Source: an uncultured Sphingomonadales bacterium (GTDB taxonomy: Bacteria > Pseudomonadota > Alphaproteobacteria > Sphingomonadales > Sphingomonadaceae). Taken from it: a stretch of DNA of 9,986 nucleotides. The DNA lies in assembly GCA_903893935.1 (NCBI GenBank), contig CAITOD010000142.1, positions 1-9,986 of the forward strand, given 5' to 3'. The translations under genes were made by a program, and so were the position numbers. This document shows, piece by piece, positions 1-8,718 of the stretch (the first letter of the stretch is position 1; each line of letters begins with the position of its first letter). Under the pieces are notes generated by a model that had not been told where the DNA came from, made no database searches, and worked only from the letters and a program-made list of their open reading frames with translations.

Positions 1-1
1 A

Positions 2-1792
2 GCCGCGACCGCTCAGCCGCAGCCCCTCGCTGCAGCGACCACCGCGTGGCCGGTGCGCGTGCTGATGATGTGGCTGGTGCTCGTTGTCATGCTGCTGATC
101 GTCTATGCGCGCTCGATCGGGGCGATGCGCTTTGTCGATCCCGACGACGCCCTGCGGCTGATGGAAGTGCGCGACTTGCTGGCCGGGCAAAGCTGGTTCG
201 ATGTGCACCAGTATCGCATCGCCGCGCCCGAAGGCGTGGCCATGCACTGGTCGCGGCTGGTCGATGTGCCGATCGCCGCGGTGATCCTGCTGCTGCGCCC
301 GGTGCTGGGCACCCCGCACGCCGAACTGGTCGCGGTCGTGGCAATCCCGCTGCTGACTCTGCTTGCAACACTGATGCTGGTCGGCCGGTTGGCTGCCAAA
401 TTTTTCGATGCCGAAACGGTCGGGATCGTCTGCCTGATCACCGGCATTGCCGCACCGTTGCTGTTCCAGATGACCCCGCTGCGGATCGATCACCACGGCT
501 GGCAAGTCGTGCTGGCGCTGGTCGCGCTCAATGGCCTCGCCGCGCGCGACGCGGTCCGTGGCGGGCTTGTGATCGGTCTTGCGCTGGCAGCGCTGCTGGC
601 GATTTCGATCGAAGGCCTGCCGATCACGGTGGTTTTTCTGGGCGTGCTCGCCCTGCGCGGACTGATCGGGCCGGGCGCGCGATCGTTTGTCGGGCTGGCT
701 TCGGCGAGCGCTGCGCTTGCGGTTGGCAGCATTGCGATATTCTTCGGGACGCGCGGCACTGCCGATCTGGTCACGCATTGCGACCAGATTTCGCCGGTTC
801 ACCTTGCGCTGTTCGCCGTGGTTGCGATCGGCAGCGCCGGCCTGTTCGCATGGGCACCGCGCCGCTGGCCGCTGGCGCTGGGCGCGCTCGGCGTGCTGGG
901 TGCGGCGACGCTGGGCACTTATCTCGGGCTCGCCCCGCAGTGTCGCGGCGGTGCATTCGTGGCGATGGACCCGCTGGTTTACAAATTCTGGTACGAAGGG
1001 GTCTCCGAAGGCTTGCCGTTCTGGCATTTGCCCGTGGTCATCGCGGTCGAAACCGTCGGTGTGCCGCTGATCGGCCTCGTGTCGATCGTGTGGCTGTGGT
1101 GGGATGCGAAAAGTGCGCAGGAACGCCTGTGGTGGCGCGATCACGCGCTGGTGCTGGCGGGCGCATTGCTGATCGCGGCAATGCTGGCGCGGGCTTCTGC
1201 GACCGCTTGCGCAATCGCCGCGGTGCCGACCGGGGCGCTGGCGATGCGCTGGATCGTGGTGTTGCGCACGATCCCGCCGCTGCGCCGGATCGTCGGTTAT
1301 CTCGGCATCATGGTCATGCTGATGCCGCCGCTGCCGGTGATCGGCTGGACGCTGCTGAGCGCGCGCTTCGCGCCGACACCCGCCAAGGCAGCGGCAATGC
1401 CGCCGCCCTCGCAATGCAGTTATCCGATCGCCGCGCGCGCGCTCGATGCTTTGCCCGCGACCGACTTGTTCATGCCGCTCGACAGCGGCCCCGACATTCT
1501 GGTGCGATCGCACCAGCGCGTGGTGGCAACCGGCCACCATCGCAACGCCGCGGGCATGCACGACGTGGTTGCGGCCTTCCTCGGCACCCCCGATGAAGCG
1601 CATGCGATCATCCAGCGGCGCCGCGCCACGCTGATCGTGGTGTGCCCCGACATCGCCGAGCCGGGGAATTACAAGTTTTACGCGCCCAACGGGTTCATGG
1701 CGCAATTGCTGCGCGGCCAGACCCCGCGCTGGCTCGAACGCGTCAATCTGGCGCCCGGCAGCCACATGCTGTTCTGGAAAGTAAAAGGCTAA
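2..1792 (+). CDS. Polytopic membrane protein, GT-C glycosyltransferase-like (5' partial)
   Basis: The frame is open from the left window edge. The first possible start is a GTG at 53, which has no Shine-Dalgarno sequence, and the 17 residues before it are a Pro/Ala/Thr-rich tail, so the true start is probably upstream. Numbering from the GTG, a hydrophobic segment at residues 4-19 is followed by a loop carrying D29-P-D31-D32 and E38, then an aromatic-rich stretch (WFDVHQYR, MHWSRL). About ten further hydrophobic segments run to roughly residue 435. A RIDHHGWQ motif sits at 144-151. The last ~140 residues are soluble and contain a GHHRN motif at 494-498. An acidic DxD-type motif in the first extramembrane loop, followed by many membrane spans, is the architecture of GT-C enzymes (STT3, PMT), which use polyprenyl-linked sugars. 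I recognise these motifs from uncharacterised alphaproteobacterial proteins with no proven activity. The stop (1790-1792) overlaps the stop of the convergent transglutaminase gene. Confidence 0.85.
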   Translation, partial: AATAQPQPLAAATTAWPVRVLMMWLVLVVMLLIVYARSIGAMRFVDPDDALRLMEVRDLLAGQSWFDVHQYRIAAPEGVAMHWSRLVDVPIAAVILLLRPVLGTPHAELVAVVAIPLLTLLATLMLVGRLAAKFFDAETVGIVCLITGIAAPLLFQMTPLRIDHHGWQVVLALVALNGLAARDAVRGGLVIGLALAALLAISIEGLPITVVFLGVLALRGLIGPGARSFVGLASASAALAVGSIAIFFGTRGTADLVTHCDQISPVHLALFAVVAIGSAGLFAWAPRRWPLALGALGVLGAATLGTYLGLAPQCRGGAFVAMDPLVYKFWYEGVSEGLPFWHLPVVIAVETVGVPLIGLVSIVWLWWDAKSAQERLWWRDHALVLAGALLIAAMLARASATACAIAAVPTGALAMRWIVVLRTIPPLRRIVGYLGIMVMLMPPLPVIGWTLLSARFAPTPAKAAAMPPPSQCSYPIAARALDALPATDLFMPLDSGPDILVRSHQRVVATGHHRNAAGMHDVVAAFLGTPDEAHAIIQRRRATLIVVCPDIAEPGNYKFYAPNGFMAQLLRGQTPRWLERVNLAPGSHMLFWKVKG

Positions 1793-2706
1793 GCCGGTTC
1801 CTCGACCGGCGCGACATCGACCGACACCGCCATTGTCTGCCCCGCGCCGCCGTGGAACACCCCGTCAAGCGGGGCGACATCGGCATAATCGCGGCCCATC
1901 GCGGTAAAGATATGGTCCGATCGCGCGAGCGTGTTGTTGGTGGGATCGAACCCGACCCAGCCGAGTTCGTCGCCGCACCACAGATTGGCCCAGGCATGCG
2001 TGGCATCGGCGCCGATCAGCCGCGGCTGGCCCGCCGGCGGGATCGTGCGCAGATAGCCGCTCACATAAGCCGCCGGAATGCCGTGCGCGCGCGCCGCGAC
2101 GATCATCACATGCGCAAAATCCTGGCACACCCCGTGCCGCGCGGCGAACGCTTCTTCGGGCAAAGTCCGCGTGGTGGTGGCGGCGCCGTCGTATCGGAAC
2201 TCTTCGAAAATCGCGCGCATCAGCGCAGCACCCGCCGCCAGCACACCCTGCTGCGTCGGGAAGAATTGCGCGGCCCAGGCGGCGATCGCGGGCGTGCTCG
2301 GCGCCATCGGCGAAGGATAGAGATAGCTCGCCGGGCCCATCGCGGTGAGATCGCGGTTGCGCGCGGCGCGGTCGCGCAATTGCGCGACGGTCGGCCCGCC
2401 CATCGTGGGTTCACCGCTTTCGCCCAAATACATCGCCGCGATCAGCGAGGGATCGGACACTTCGACGCGAAACCGGCTTTCGATGCGCAGCCGCGACAAT
2501 GGCCGGCGAATGGTCATCCGGCTGCGGTTGACGATGAACGGGCCGGGCTCATCCTGGATCGACCACGGCGCCGGGTCGATCAGCAGCTCGAACGCATCGA
2601 GCACTTGCCCCGGCCACTCGGCCGGTCGCAGCCGCAAGTTGAACCGCGCCAGCCGCACCGGGCTGGCATACGTCATCGTGGTCACATGGCTGATGTCGTA
2701 AAGCAT
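1789..2706 (-). CDS. Transglutaminase-like family protein (305 aa)
   Basis: The N-terminal ~90 residues (DISHVTTMTYASPV, then LRLRP) match the beta-rich N-terminal region that precedes many bacterial transglutaminase-like domains (Bact_transglu_N). The core domain follows with an intact papain-like triad: Cys194 in GVCQDF, His237 in THAWAN and Asp254 in GFDPTNN. There is no signal peptide or membrane segment, so it should be cytosolic. Family members are thiol enzymes that hydrolyse or transfer amide bonds; the substrate of this one is unknown. The ATG at 2706 is the best start: it has a GGAG at 2712-2715 five bases upstream, and the protein begins directly with the conserved domain. It is the last gene of the operon, 10 nt after the ATP-grasp/alpha-E gene. 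Its TAG (1789-1791) interlocks with the TAA of the gene on the other strand. The family call is firm; protease versus transferase activity cannot be told from sequence. Confidence 0.93.
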   Translation of the reverse strand: MLYDISHVTTMTYASPVRLARFNLRLRPAEWPGQVLDAFELLIDPAPWSIQDEPGPFIVNRSRMTIRRPLSRLRIESRFRVEVSDPSLIAAMYLGESGEPTMGGPTVAQLRDRAARNRDLTAMGPASYLYPSPMAPSTPAIAAWAAQFFPTQQGVLAAGAALMRAIFEEFRYDGAATTTRTLPEEAFAARHGVCQDFAHVMIVAARAHGIPAAYVSGYLRTIPPAGQPRLIGADATHAWANLWCGDELGWVGFDPTNNTLARSDHIFTAMGRDYADVAPLDGVFHGGAGQTMAVSVDVAPVEEPA

Positions 2707-2711
2707 GCTTG

Positions 2712-2715
2712 CTCC
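2712..2715 (-). promoter_or_regulatory. Ribosome binding site of the 305-aa transglutaminase gene
   Basis: On the minus strand the text reads TGA-TGGAG-CAAGC-ATG. The GGAG core lies five bases before the ATG at 2706 and directly after the TGA stop (2717-2719) of the preceding gene. This supports the chosen start and suggests that ribosomes finishing the upstream gene can re-initiate here. Confidence 0.6.
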
Positions 2716-2716
2716 A

Positions 2717-5215
2717 TCACGCCAGCAGGCTGTCGCCGTTTGAACTGCGGTTTTTTTCGTATTGCAGGAAATAGCGCGCGGCGATCGTGTCGGACAGCAC
2801 CAGCAGGCGCCGTTCGGTTTCCTTCAGCAGTGCTGCATCGAACGCTTCGATCGTCACCGCGCGCAGCGGGCCTTGCAGCGCGCGCGCTTCGAGCAGCGGG
2901 GCTTCGGGCATCATGTCTTCACCAAGGCTGGGCAAAGCGGCGATATGATCGCAGATCGTGTTGACCTGAAACATCAGGCTGCGCGGATAATCGGGATCGA
3001 GCAGCAGGATATCGAGCACCGGATCGCGGCGCGGGCCGGTGAGATAGCGCGCGCGATAGGTGATCTGGCTGTCCGACAGATCGAGCAGCACGCCGAGCGC
3101 TTCGGTCGCATCGGTCGCGCCGGGTTCGATCAGCCCGAGCATGTCGATTGTCGTGCAGATCCCCAGCGCGCGTTCGAGCCGGCGCCCGAGATCGATGAAC
3201 CGCCACGACGGGCCGCGGTTGAAATTTTCCGCGAGCATGCCCGACAACGCGCTCATCCGTTCGATCAGTTCGCGCGCCACGCGCAAGAGCGCGCCTGGCC
3301 GGGTCGAATCGAGCGCGGGCAAAGGCCGGCTGACAATCCGCCAGAAATCGGGCGTCACCCGGTCGCGCATGGTCAGTCCCGCATCGTGGAACCGCGTCAG
3401 GATCGTGCCGACCCCGCCCGGCAGCGTGCATTCGGACAGCGCCGCGCGCGCCACTTGCGCAATCGGCAGCCGCGAAGTGGCGGTTGTTATCGCTCCCCAG
3501 TCGACCAGCAGTTCGAGCAGTGCGCCCACCGTTTCGGGATTGCTGCCGGCCGCCGCATCGACTTCGATCATGCTGCCCAGCACCGCGCGGATCACGCGCA
3601 GCGTGATTTCGGCGCGTTCGCCATAGCGGGCAAACCAGAACAGGTTGTCGGCCGCCTGGCTGGCGAGGATACCGCCGCCGCGCCGCACTTTGGGAATTTC
3701 GTCGATGCCGGTGGCGGCGGGGGTGGCGGGTGCAACATCATCGACAATGCAGACATCGGCCGACAAATCGCCTTCGCCCATCCACCCGCCGTGGACATCG
3801 TCGGACGACGACAGCCGGACAAATCCGCCGGGCATCACCGTCCACTGCCCGTCGGCACCGCGCGCGACAAACGCGCGCAACGTGAACGCGCGCGGGGTGT
3901 AGCGTTCGTCGATCAGCGCCGGCGTGGTCGCCAGCGGCAGGATTTCCTGTCCGCAGTAATCGAGCGGGCGGCGCTCCATCGCCGCGAGCAGCTTGTCGCG
4001 CGTGACCGGCGACAGCGTCGATCCGGTGAGGCCCCGCCCGACCGGCAGGCCTTCGACTTTGCGTCCGAATGCCGAAATCACCCGCAGTGAATCCAGATGG
4101 TCGCGCAAATAGGCGGCCTGATCGGGCTCGCCGCTCCACCAGGTGGCAAGATTGGGCAGGATCGGCGCCTCGTCGCGCAGCACCGCGCACAAATGCGGCA
4201 GAAACGCGCCGAAGGCCGGTGCTTCGAGCACTTCGGCGCCGGGCGCGTTGATCACTTCGACCCCGCCGCGCAGCCAGGCTTCGAACCCGTCGGGCACGCC
4301 GATTTCGCTGCGCGAATCGAACGCCAGCGGGTCGAGCGCATTGGTATCGATCCACCGCCACAGCGCGTCGATGCGCTTGGGCCCGGCGATCGTGCGCACA
4401 TAGAGCCGGTCGTCGCTGACTGTCAGATCGCGGCCTTCGACCAGCGGAAACCCGAGATAGCGCGCGAGATGCGCCTGTTCGGGATAGGACTGGTTGAGCC
4501 GTCCCGGGGTGAGCAGCGCGATGCGCGGCGATTCGCGCACGCAGGCGCGCGCCATGCCGCTGCGCAATTCGGCAAAGAACCGCGCGAGGCGCCGCACATG
4601 GATATCGCTCAGCAACGGACCCGTGCTGCGCGACAGCGCCAGGCGGTTTTCGAGCGCATAGCCGATGCCGTTGGCCAGCCGCAGCCGGTCGCCCGCAATG
4701 GTCCATTGCCCGCCCGGCCCGCACACCAGATCGGCCGCATAGACCGACAGGAAATCGCCCGGCGCGGTGCTGCGCGCGCGGATCACGTTACGCGCGAAAT
4801 AGCGGCTGCCTGCCACCAGCGCTGCGGGCAAATGCCCGTCGGCGACCAGGTGCTGTTCGCCGTAGATATCGGCGGTCACGCGCTCGATCAGTTCGGCGCG
4901 CTGGATCAGCCCGCGTTCGATCACGCTCCATTCGGCCGCGCCGATCACCAGCGGCATCGGCGACATCGGCCAGGGCCGTTCCTCCTCGTCGCCGGTCATG
5001 CGGAAGCTGAGGCCGAGGTCCTGGATCTGCCGCGCGACCATTTCGGCGACGGGAATCCCGGCTTCTTCGCGCAAGGCGGCGAGCCCGGCGGCGGTGGCCT
5101 GCCAGCGCGCAGCGACTGCGGGGCTGGCGAGTCGATAGAGATCGAGCGCGTCAGCGCCGACCGGATAGTCCTTCAACCGCGCGCGGGCCGGCTGGGATGA
5201 GGCTTTGGTGGCCAC
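2717..5215 (-). CDS. Circularly permuted ATP-grasp / alpha-E domain fusion protein
   Basis: Two domains are fused in 832 residues. Residues ~80-475 match the circularly permuted type 2 ATP-grasp family: PMPLVIGAAEW (86-96), DIYGEQ (116-121), DRLRLANGIGYALENR (176-191), LLTPG (234-238), LVEGRDL (258-264), LYVRTIAGPKRID (271-283), ATWWSGEP (357-364), and MPGGFVRL (461-468). A low-complexity Ala/Pro/Thr linker follows (about 493-505). Residues ~516-818 are an alpha-E domain: DNLFWFARYGERAE (523-536), WRFIDLGRRLERA (671-683), SQITYRARY (716-724), and PRSLMFQ (744-750). ATP-grasp enzymes ligate a carboxylate to an amine using ATP. The alpha-E domain is an all-helical partner of unknown role that appears with ATP-grasp and transglutaminase genes. 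No signal peptide or membrane span is seen. The start is a GTG at 5215 with an AGGCGG (5219-5224) three bases upstream, 7 nt after the stop of the preceding operon gene. The start is less certain than the family assignment, because the first ~20 residues are not conserved-looking. Confidence 0.93.
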   Translation of the reverse strand: MATKASSQPARARLKDYPVGADALDLYRLASPAVAARWQATAAGLAALREEAGIPVAEMVARQIQDLGLSFRMTGDEEERPWPMSPMPLVIGAAEWSVIERGLIQRAELIERVTADIYGEQHLVADGHLPAALVAGSRYFARNVIRARSTAPGDFLSVYAADLVCGPGGQWTIAGDRLRLANGIGYALENRLALSRSTGPLLSDIHVRRLARFFAELRSGMARACVRESPRIALLTPGRLNQSYPEQAHLARYLGFPLVEGRDLTVSDDRLYVRTIAGPKRIDALWRWIDTNALDPLAFDSRSEIGVPDGFEAWLRGGVEVINAPGAEVLEAPAFGAFLPHLCAVLRDEAPILPNLATWWSGEPDQAAYLRDHLDSLRVISAFGRKVEGLPVGRGLTGSTLSPVTRDKLLAAMERRPLDYCGQEILPLATTPALIDERYTPRAFTLRAFVARGADGQWTVMPGGFVRLSSSDDVHGGWMGEGDLSADVCIVDDVAPATPAATGIDEIPKVRRGGGILASQAADNLFWFARYGERAEITLRVIRAVLGSMIEVDAAAGSNPETVGALLELLVDWGAITTATSRLPIAQVARAALSECTLPGGVGTILTRFHDAGLTMRDRVTPDFWRIVSRPLPALDSTRPGALLRVARELIERMSALSGMLAENFNRGPSWRFIDLGRRLERALGICTTIDMLGLIEPGATDATEALGVLLDLSDSQITYRARYLTGPRRDPVLDILLLDPDYPRSLMFQVNTICDHIAALPSLGEDMMPEAPLLEARALQGPLRAVTIEAFDAALLKETERRLLVLSDTIAARYFLQYEKNRSSNGDSLLA

Positions 5216-5222
5216 GCGCCGC

Positions 5223-8200
5223 CTAGAGCCAGGCGGGTCGGCGCAGATCGAGCGTCATCGGAAACTCCCCCGGGTGTTCGACAGGCGGTGCCGCCATCGT
5301 TCCGGGAGTATGACCGTGCGACTGGAAACGGGCAAGCCTTCGTGCTTCGGCTTCATAGGCATTGACCGGCACGGTTTCGTGGCTGCGGCCGCCGGGGTGC
5401 GCGACGTGATAGACGCAGCCGCCGAGCGAGCGTTCGGACCAGGTGTCGATCACGTCGAACGTCAGCGGCGCGTGCGGCGGCATTTGCGGATGCAGGCAAT
5501 TGGCCGGCCACCATGCCTTGTAGCGCACCCCGCCCACCCCTTCGCCCTGCATGCCGGTGGGTATCATCGGCACGCGGCGGCCGTTGCAGGCGATCACGTG
5601 GCGCCCTTCGACCAGCCCGGTGGCGCGCACTTGCAGGCGTTCGGTCGACGAATCGACATAGCGCACGGTGCCGCCGATCGCGCCGGTTTCGCCCAGCACG
5701 TTCCACGGTTCGAGCGCGTGGCTGATTTCGAGCGTGACCCCGCCCGCTTCGACCGTGCCGTGCACCGGAAAGCGGAACTGGCGCTGCGCTTCGAACCACA
5801 CCGGGTCGAACCGGTAGCCGGCGCGGCCCAGATCGTCGAGCACGCTCTGGAAATCGGCCCAGACGAAATGCGGCAGCATGAAACGATCGTGCAATTGCGT
5901 GCCCCAGCGCACCAGCGACCCGGTCTGCGGTTCGCGCCAGAACCACGCGGTCATCGCGCGCAGCAGCAATTGGGCAGCCAGCGACATGCGCGGTTCGGGC
6001 GGCATTTCGAAGCCGCGAAATTCGACCAGCCCCAGCCGGCCGGTCGGGCCGTCGGGCGAAAACAGCTTGTCGATGCAGATTTCGGTGCGGTGGGTGTTGC
6101 CCGTCACATCGACCAGCAGACTGCGCAAGAGCCGGTCAACCAGCCACGCGGGCGGTTGCGGCCACGACGAATGCGGGATCTGCGACAGCGCGATCTCGAG
6201 TTCATAGAGCGATTCGTGCCGTGCTTCGTCGATGCGCGGCGCCTGGCTGGTCGGGCCGATGAACAGCCCCGAAAACAGATAGCTGAGCGCGGGGTGGCGC
6301 TGCCAGTAGAGCACGAACGACTTGAGCAGATCGGGGCGGCGGATGAACGGCGAATCGAGCAGGCTGGGCCCGCCGAGCACGATATGATTGCCCCCGCCGG
6401 TGCCGGTGGCGCGCCCGTCGATCATGAACTTGTCGGCGGTGAGCCCGATCTGCGCGGCGCATTCATAGAGCGTTTCGGTGATCATCACCGATTCGCGCCA
6501 GCTCGCCGCCGGCTGGATATTGACTTCGATAACGCCCGGATCGGGGGTGACTTTGAGCACGGTCAACCGCGGGTCGGGCGGCGGCGGATAGCCTTCGATC
6601 CGCACCGGCAGCCCGCTGTCTTCGGCGACGGCTTCGACACTGGCGACAAGGTCGAGATAATCCTCGAGCGTTTCGACCGGCGGGATGAACACGCACAAGT
6701 GATCGCCGCGCGCTTCGACGGTGATCGCGGTGCGCACCGCGCCTTCGATCGCGACCTGATCGACAAAGCCCTGCCCATTGGGCACCGGCGTATCGACCAC
6801 CACGGCGCGCTGCAACGGTTCGCCGGTCTCGCGCACATAGGCGCCGCGTTCGTGCACTTGCGCGCGCACGTCGGGCAAGTTGCCGCGCGGTTCGGCGGTA
6901 TCGCGCGGGTGGATATAGGGAAACGCCGATGGCGGCACAAAAGGCAGCGAGCCCAGCGGCAGGCGATAGCCAAGCGCCGCATCGCCGGGCGTGGCAAACA
7001 GCGCGCCGCGCCGCACTTTCCAGCGTTCGGACCGCCATTTGCGCAAAGGCTGGCGCGCGGCGGCCTGCCACCACGCCTGGATCGGCAGCACAAACCCGGC
7101 CGGGCGCGACAGCCCGCGCTGAAACGTGCGCATCATCCGCGTGCGCTGTTCGGGATCGTCGATCTTCGGGTCACCGGGCGTGGTGTTTTCGGGCAATTGC
7201 GCTTCGCGCACGATCCAGTCGACCGCATCTTCATAGACCGGCTGCGCGAAATCGGCATCGACACCCAGCGTCAGCGCGGTTTCGCGCAGGAAACGCTCGG
7301 CATCGGCGGTATCGACGTGCGTGTCCGGGGCCACATCGGGCATCGTGCTGCGCGCGATCAGCCGCGCATCGCGCCACACCGGTACGCCATCCTTGCGCCA
7401 ATAGAGCGAATAGCCCCAGCGCGGCAGGCTTTCGCCCGGATACCATTTGCCCTGCCCGTGGTGGAGCAGCGAGCCAGGCGCAAAGCGATCGCGCAAGAGC
7501 CGGATCAGCCGGTCGGCAAACACCGCCTTGGTCGGGCCAACCGCATCGGCATTCCATTCGCCCGCTTCGAAATCGCCATCGCGAATGAATGTCGGCTCGC
7601 CCCCGATGGTCAGCCGCACATCGCTTGCCACCAGATCGGCATCGACTTTGTCGCCCAGCGCCATCACCGCGTCCCACCGCGCTTTGGTGAACGGCCGGGT
7701 GATGCGCACCGCCTCGGCAATCCGCGAGACGGTCATTTCGAACTCGAATTCGCTTTCGACCGCTTCGAGCAGCGCGCCTTCGATCGGCGCGGCGGTGCGG
7801 TAATGCGGCGTGGCGCAAAGCGGAATATGCCCTTCGCCGGCAAACAGGCCCCAGGTGGCATCGAGCCCGATCCAGCCCGCGCCGGGCAGATAGACTTCGG
7901 TCCAGGCGTGCAGATCGCAGACATCCTGCGCGACCCCGCGCGGGCCATCGACCGCCACCACATCGGGCGTCAGCTGGATCGAATAGCCCGACACGAACCG
8001 CGCCGCGAACCCCAGCCGGCGCAGCAACTGCACCATCAGCCAGGCCGAATCGCGGCACGATCCGCTGCCGATCGCGAGTGTTTCTTCGGGCGTCTGCACC
8101 CCGGGTTCGAGCCGGATGACATAGCCCACGGTCTGGTTGACCGCCTGGTTGATCGCCACCAGATAATCGATCGTGCGGCCTTCGTGCCCGGCAAAGCGTT

Positions 8201-8591
8201 CGACCAGTGCATCGAAGCGCGCGCCTTGCGGCTCGATCTCGAAACACGCGGCAAGGTCGGTCGCAAGCTGCGCCTCATAGGCAAACGGGTACGTTTCGGC
8301 GTAGTCTTCGACAAAGAAATCGAACGGATTGATCACCGCCAGATCGGCCAGCAAATCGACTTCGACCGCAAAATGATCGACCGGCTCGGGAAACACCACG
8401 CGCGCCTGCCAGTTGCCGAACGGGTCCTGCTGCCAGTTGATGAAATGGTTCGCCGGGCTGATCTTCAACGCATAATTGGGCACCAGCGTCCGGCTGTGCG
8501 GCGCCGGCCGCAGCCGGATCACTTGCGGCCCCAGCCGGACCGGGCGCTCGTAGGTATAGCGGGTGAGGTGGTGAAGGCCTGCCTTGATCAT
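5223..8591 (-). CDS. Transglutaminase domain + DUF2126 putative amidoligase protein
   Basis: This is the first gene of the operon, 1122 aa from the chosen ATG. Residues 1-85 are a Bact_transglu_N-type domain ([18 protein letters not shown]). Residues ~140-260 are the transglutaminase core, with Cys179 in GSCRDS, His228 in LHAWTEVY and Asp244 in GLDATWG. From about residue 315 to near the C-terminus is DUF2126: [10 protein letters not shown] around E332, a glycine-rich [14 protein letters not shown] motif ending near H736, then [20 protein letters not shown] and LYELEIAL. Pfam describes DUF2126 as a putative amidoligase usually joined to transglutaminase domains; its chemistry is unproven. Length and domain order are normal for the family. 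A GTG at 8663 would add 24 residues ([13 protein letters not shown]...) that look unrelated to the family, and the conserved text begins exactly at the ATG at 8591, so I prefer that, although no clear Shine-Dalgarno precedes it. The protein is predicted to be cytosolic. It probably acts with the other two operon products on a shared substrate. Confidence 0.94.
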   Translation of the reverse strand: MIKAGLHHLTRYTYERPVRLGPQVIRLRPAPHSRTLVPNYALKISPANHFINWQQDPFGNWQARVVFPEPVDHFAVEVDLLADLAVINPFDFFVEDYAETYPFAYEAQLATDLAACFEIEPQGARFDALVERFAGHEGRTIDYLVAINQAVNQTVGYVIRLEPGVQTPEETLAIGSGSCRDSAWLMVQLLRRLGFAARFVSGYSIQLTPDVVAVDGPRGVAQDVCDLHAWTEVYLPGAGWIGLDATWGLFAGEGHIPLCATPHYRTAAPIEGALLEAVESEFEFEMTVSRIAEAVRITRPFTKARWDAVMALGDKVDADLVASDVRLTIGGEPTFIRDGDFEAGEWNADAVGPTKAVFADRLIRLLRDRFAPGSLLHHGQGKWYPGESLPRWGYSLYWRKDGVPVWRDARLIARSTMPDVAPDTHVDTADAERFLRETALTLGVDADFAQPVYEDAVDWIVREAQLPENTTPGDPKIDDPEQRTRMMRTFQRGLSRPAGFVLPIQAWWQAAARQPLRKWRSERWKVRRGALFATPGDAALGYRLPLGSLPFVPPSAFPYIHPRDTAEPRGNLPDVRAQVHERGAYVRETGEPLQRAVVVDTPVPNGQGFVDQVAIEGAVRTAITVEARGDHLCVFIPPVETLEDYLDLVASVEAVAEDSGLPVRIEGYPPPPDPRLTVLKVTPDPGVIEVNIQPAASWRESVMITETLYECAAQIGLTADKFMIDGRATGTGGGNHIVLGGPSLLDSPFIRRPDLLKSFVLYWQRHPALSYLFSGLFIGPTSQAPRIDEARHESLYELEIALSQIPHSSWPQPPAWLVDRLLRSLLVDVTGNTHRTEICIDKLFSPDGPTGRLGLVEFRGFEMPPEPRMSLAAQLLLRAMTAWFWREPQTGSLVRWGTQLHDRFMLPHFVWADFQSVLDDLGRAGYRFDPVWFEAQRQFRFPVHGTVEAGGVTLEISHALEPWNVLGETGAIGGTVRYVDSSTERLQVRATGLVEGRHVIACNGRRVPMIPTGMQGEGVGGVRYKAWWPANCLHPQMPPHAPLTFDVIDTWSERSLGGCVYHVAHPGGRSHETVPVNAYEAEARRLARFQSHGHTPGTMAAPPVEHPGEFPMTLDLRRPAWL

Positions 8592-8615
8592 GGATCGGGA
8601 CTGTGCGCGATCTGG

Positions 8616-8630
8616 CGTTGCGCCGCAACG
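8616..8630. repeat. 15-bp inverted repeat upstream of the amidoligase operon
   Basis: The arms CGTTGCG (8616-8622) and CGCAACG (8624-8630) are exact reverse complements around a single C. The dyad lies 25 bases upstream of the ATG at 8591. It could be an operator for the operon, but 7-bp GC-rich arms can occur by chance in DNA of this composition. Confidence 0.4.
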
Positions 8631-8639
8631 GGCAATGCC

Positions 8640-8660
8640 CCGCCCGGCACGATCGGGCGG
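8640..8660. repeat. 7-bp-arm stem-loop in the operon leader region
   Basis: CCGCCCG (8640-8646) and CGGGCGG (8654-8660) are perfect reverse complements separated by a 7-nt loop. In a leftward transcript this would form a GC-only hairpin in the 5' leader of the transglutaminase-DUF2126 gene. The function is unknown and chance is possible. Confidence 0.35.
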
Positions 8661-8718
8661 CACCCTTTTGACACAGGCGATCGGGAGAGCGGCGCGCTTG
8701 CCACGCCGCGCGCAATTT

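Noticed and set aside
46..1596. A 516-codon plus-strand frame overlapping the membrane protein in another register.
   Set aside because: It is Arg/Ala-rich without coherent hydrophobic segments or motifs, whereas the chosen frame has regular membrane segments and conserved-looking motifs.
1642..2964. A 440-codon plus-strand frame across the transglutaminase gene.
   Set aside because: It is a shadow frame of the minus-strand transglutaminase, which has an intact Cys-His-Asp triad and a good ribosome binding site.
2762..5200. Two plus-strand open frames of 442 and 367 codons antisense to the ATP-grasp/alpha-E gene.
   Set aside because: They have the same low-complexity Arg/Ala/His/Gln composition, no ribosome binding sites and no recognisable motif. 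They mirror codon bias on the minus strand.
8592..8663. A 24-residue N-terminal extension of the DUF2126 protein from a GTG at 8663.
   Set aside because: The extension is unlike the family, whose conserved text begins at the internal ATG (8591). An AAAAGG lies before the GTG, but it directly touches the start codon and so is not usefully spaced.
8668..8673. A TTGACA hexamer resembling a -35 element.
   Set aside because: At 16-18 bp downstream the sequence is GC-only (around GGCGCG), with nothing like a -10 element, so a promoter cannot be supported here.
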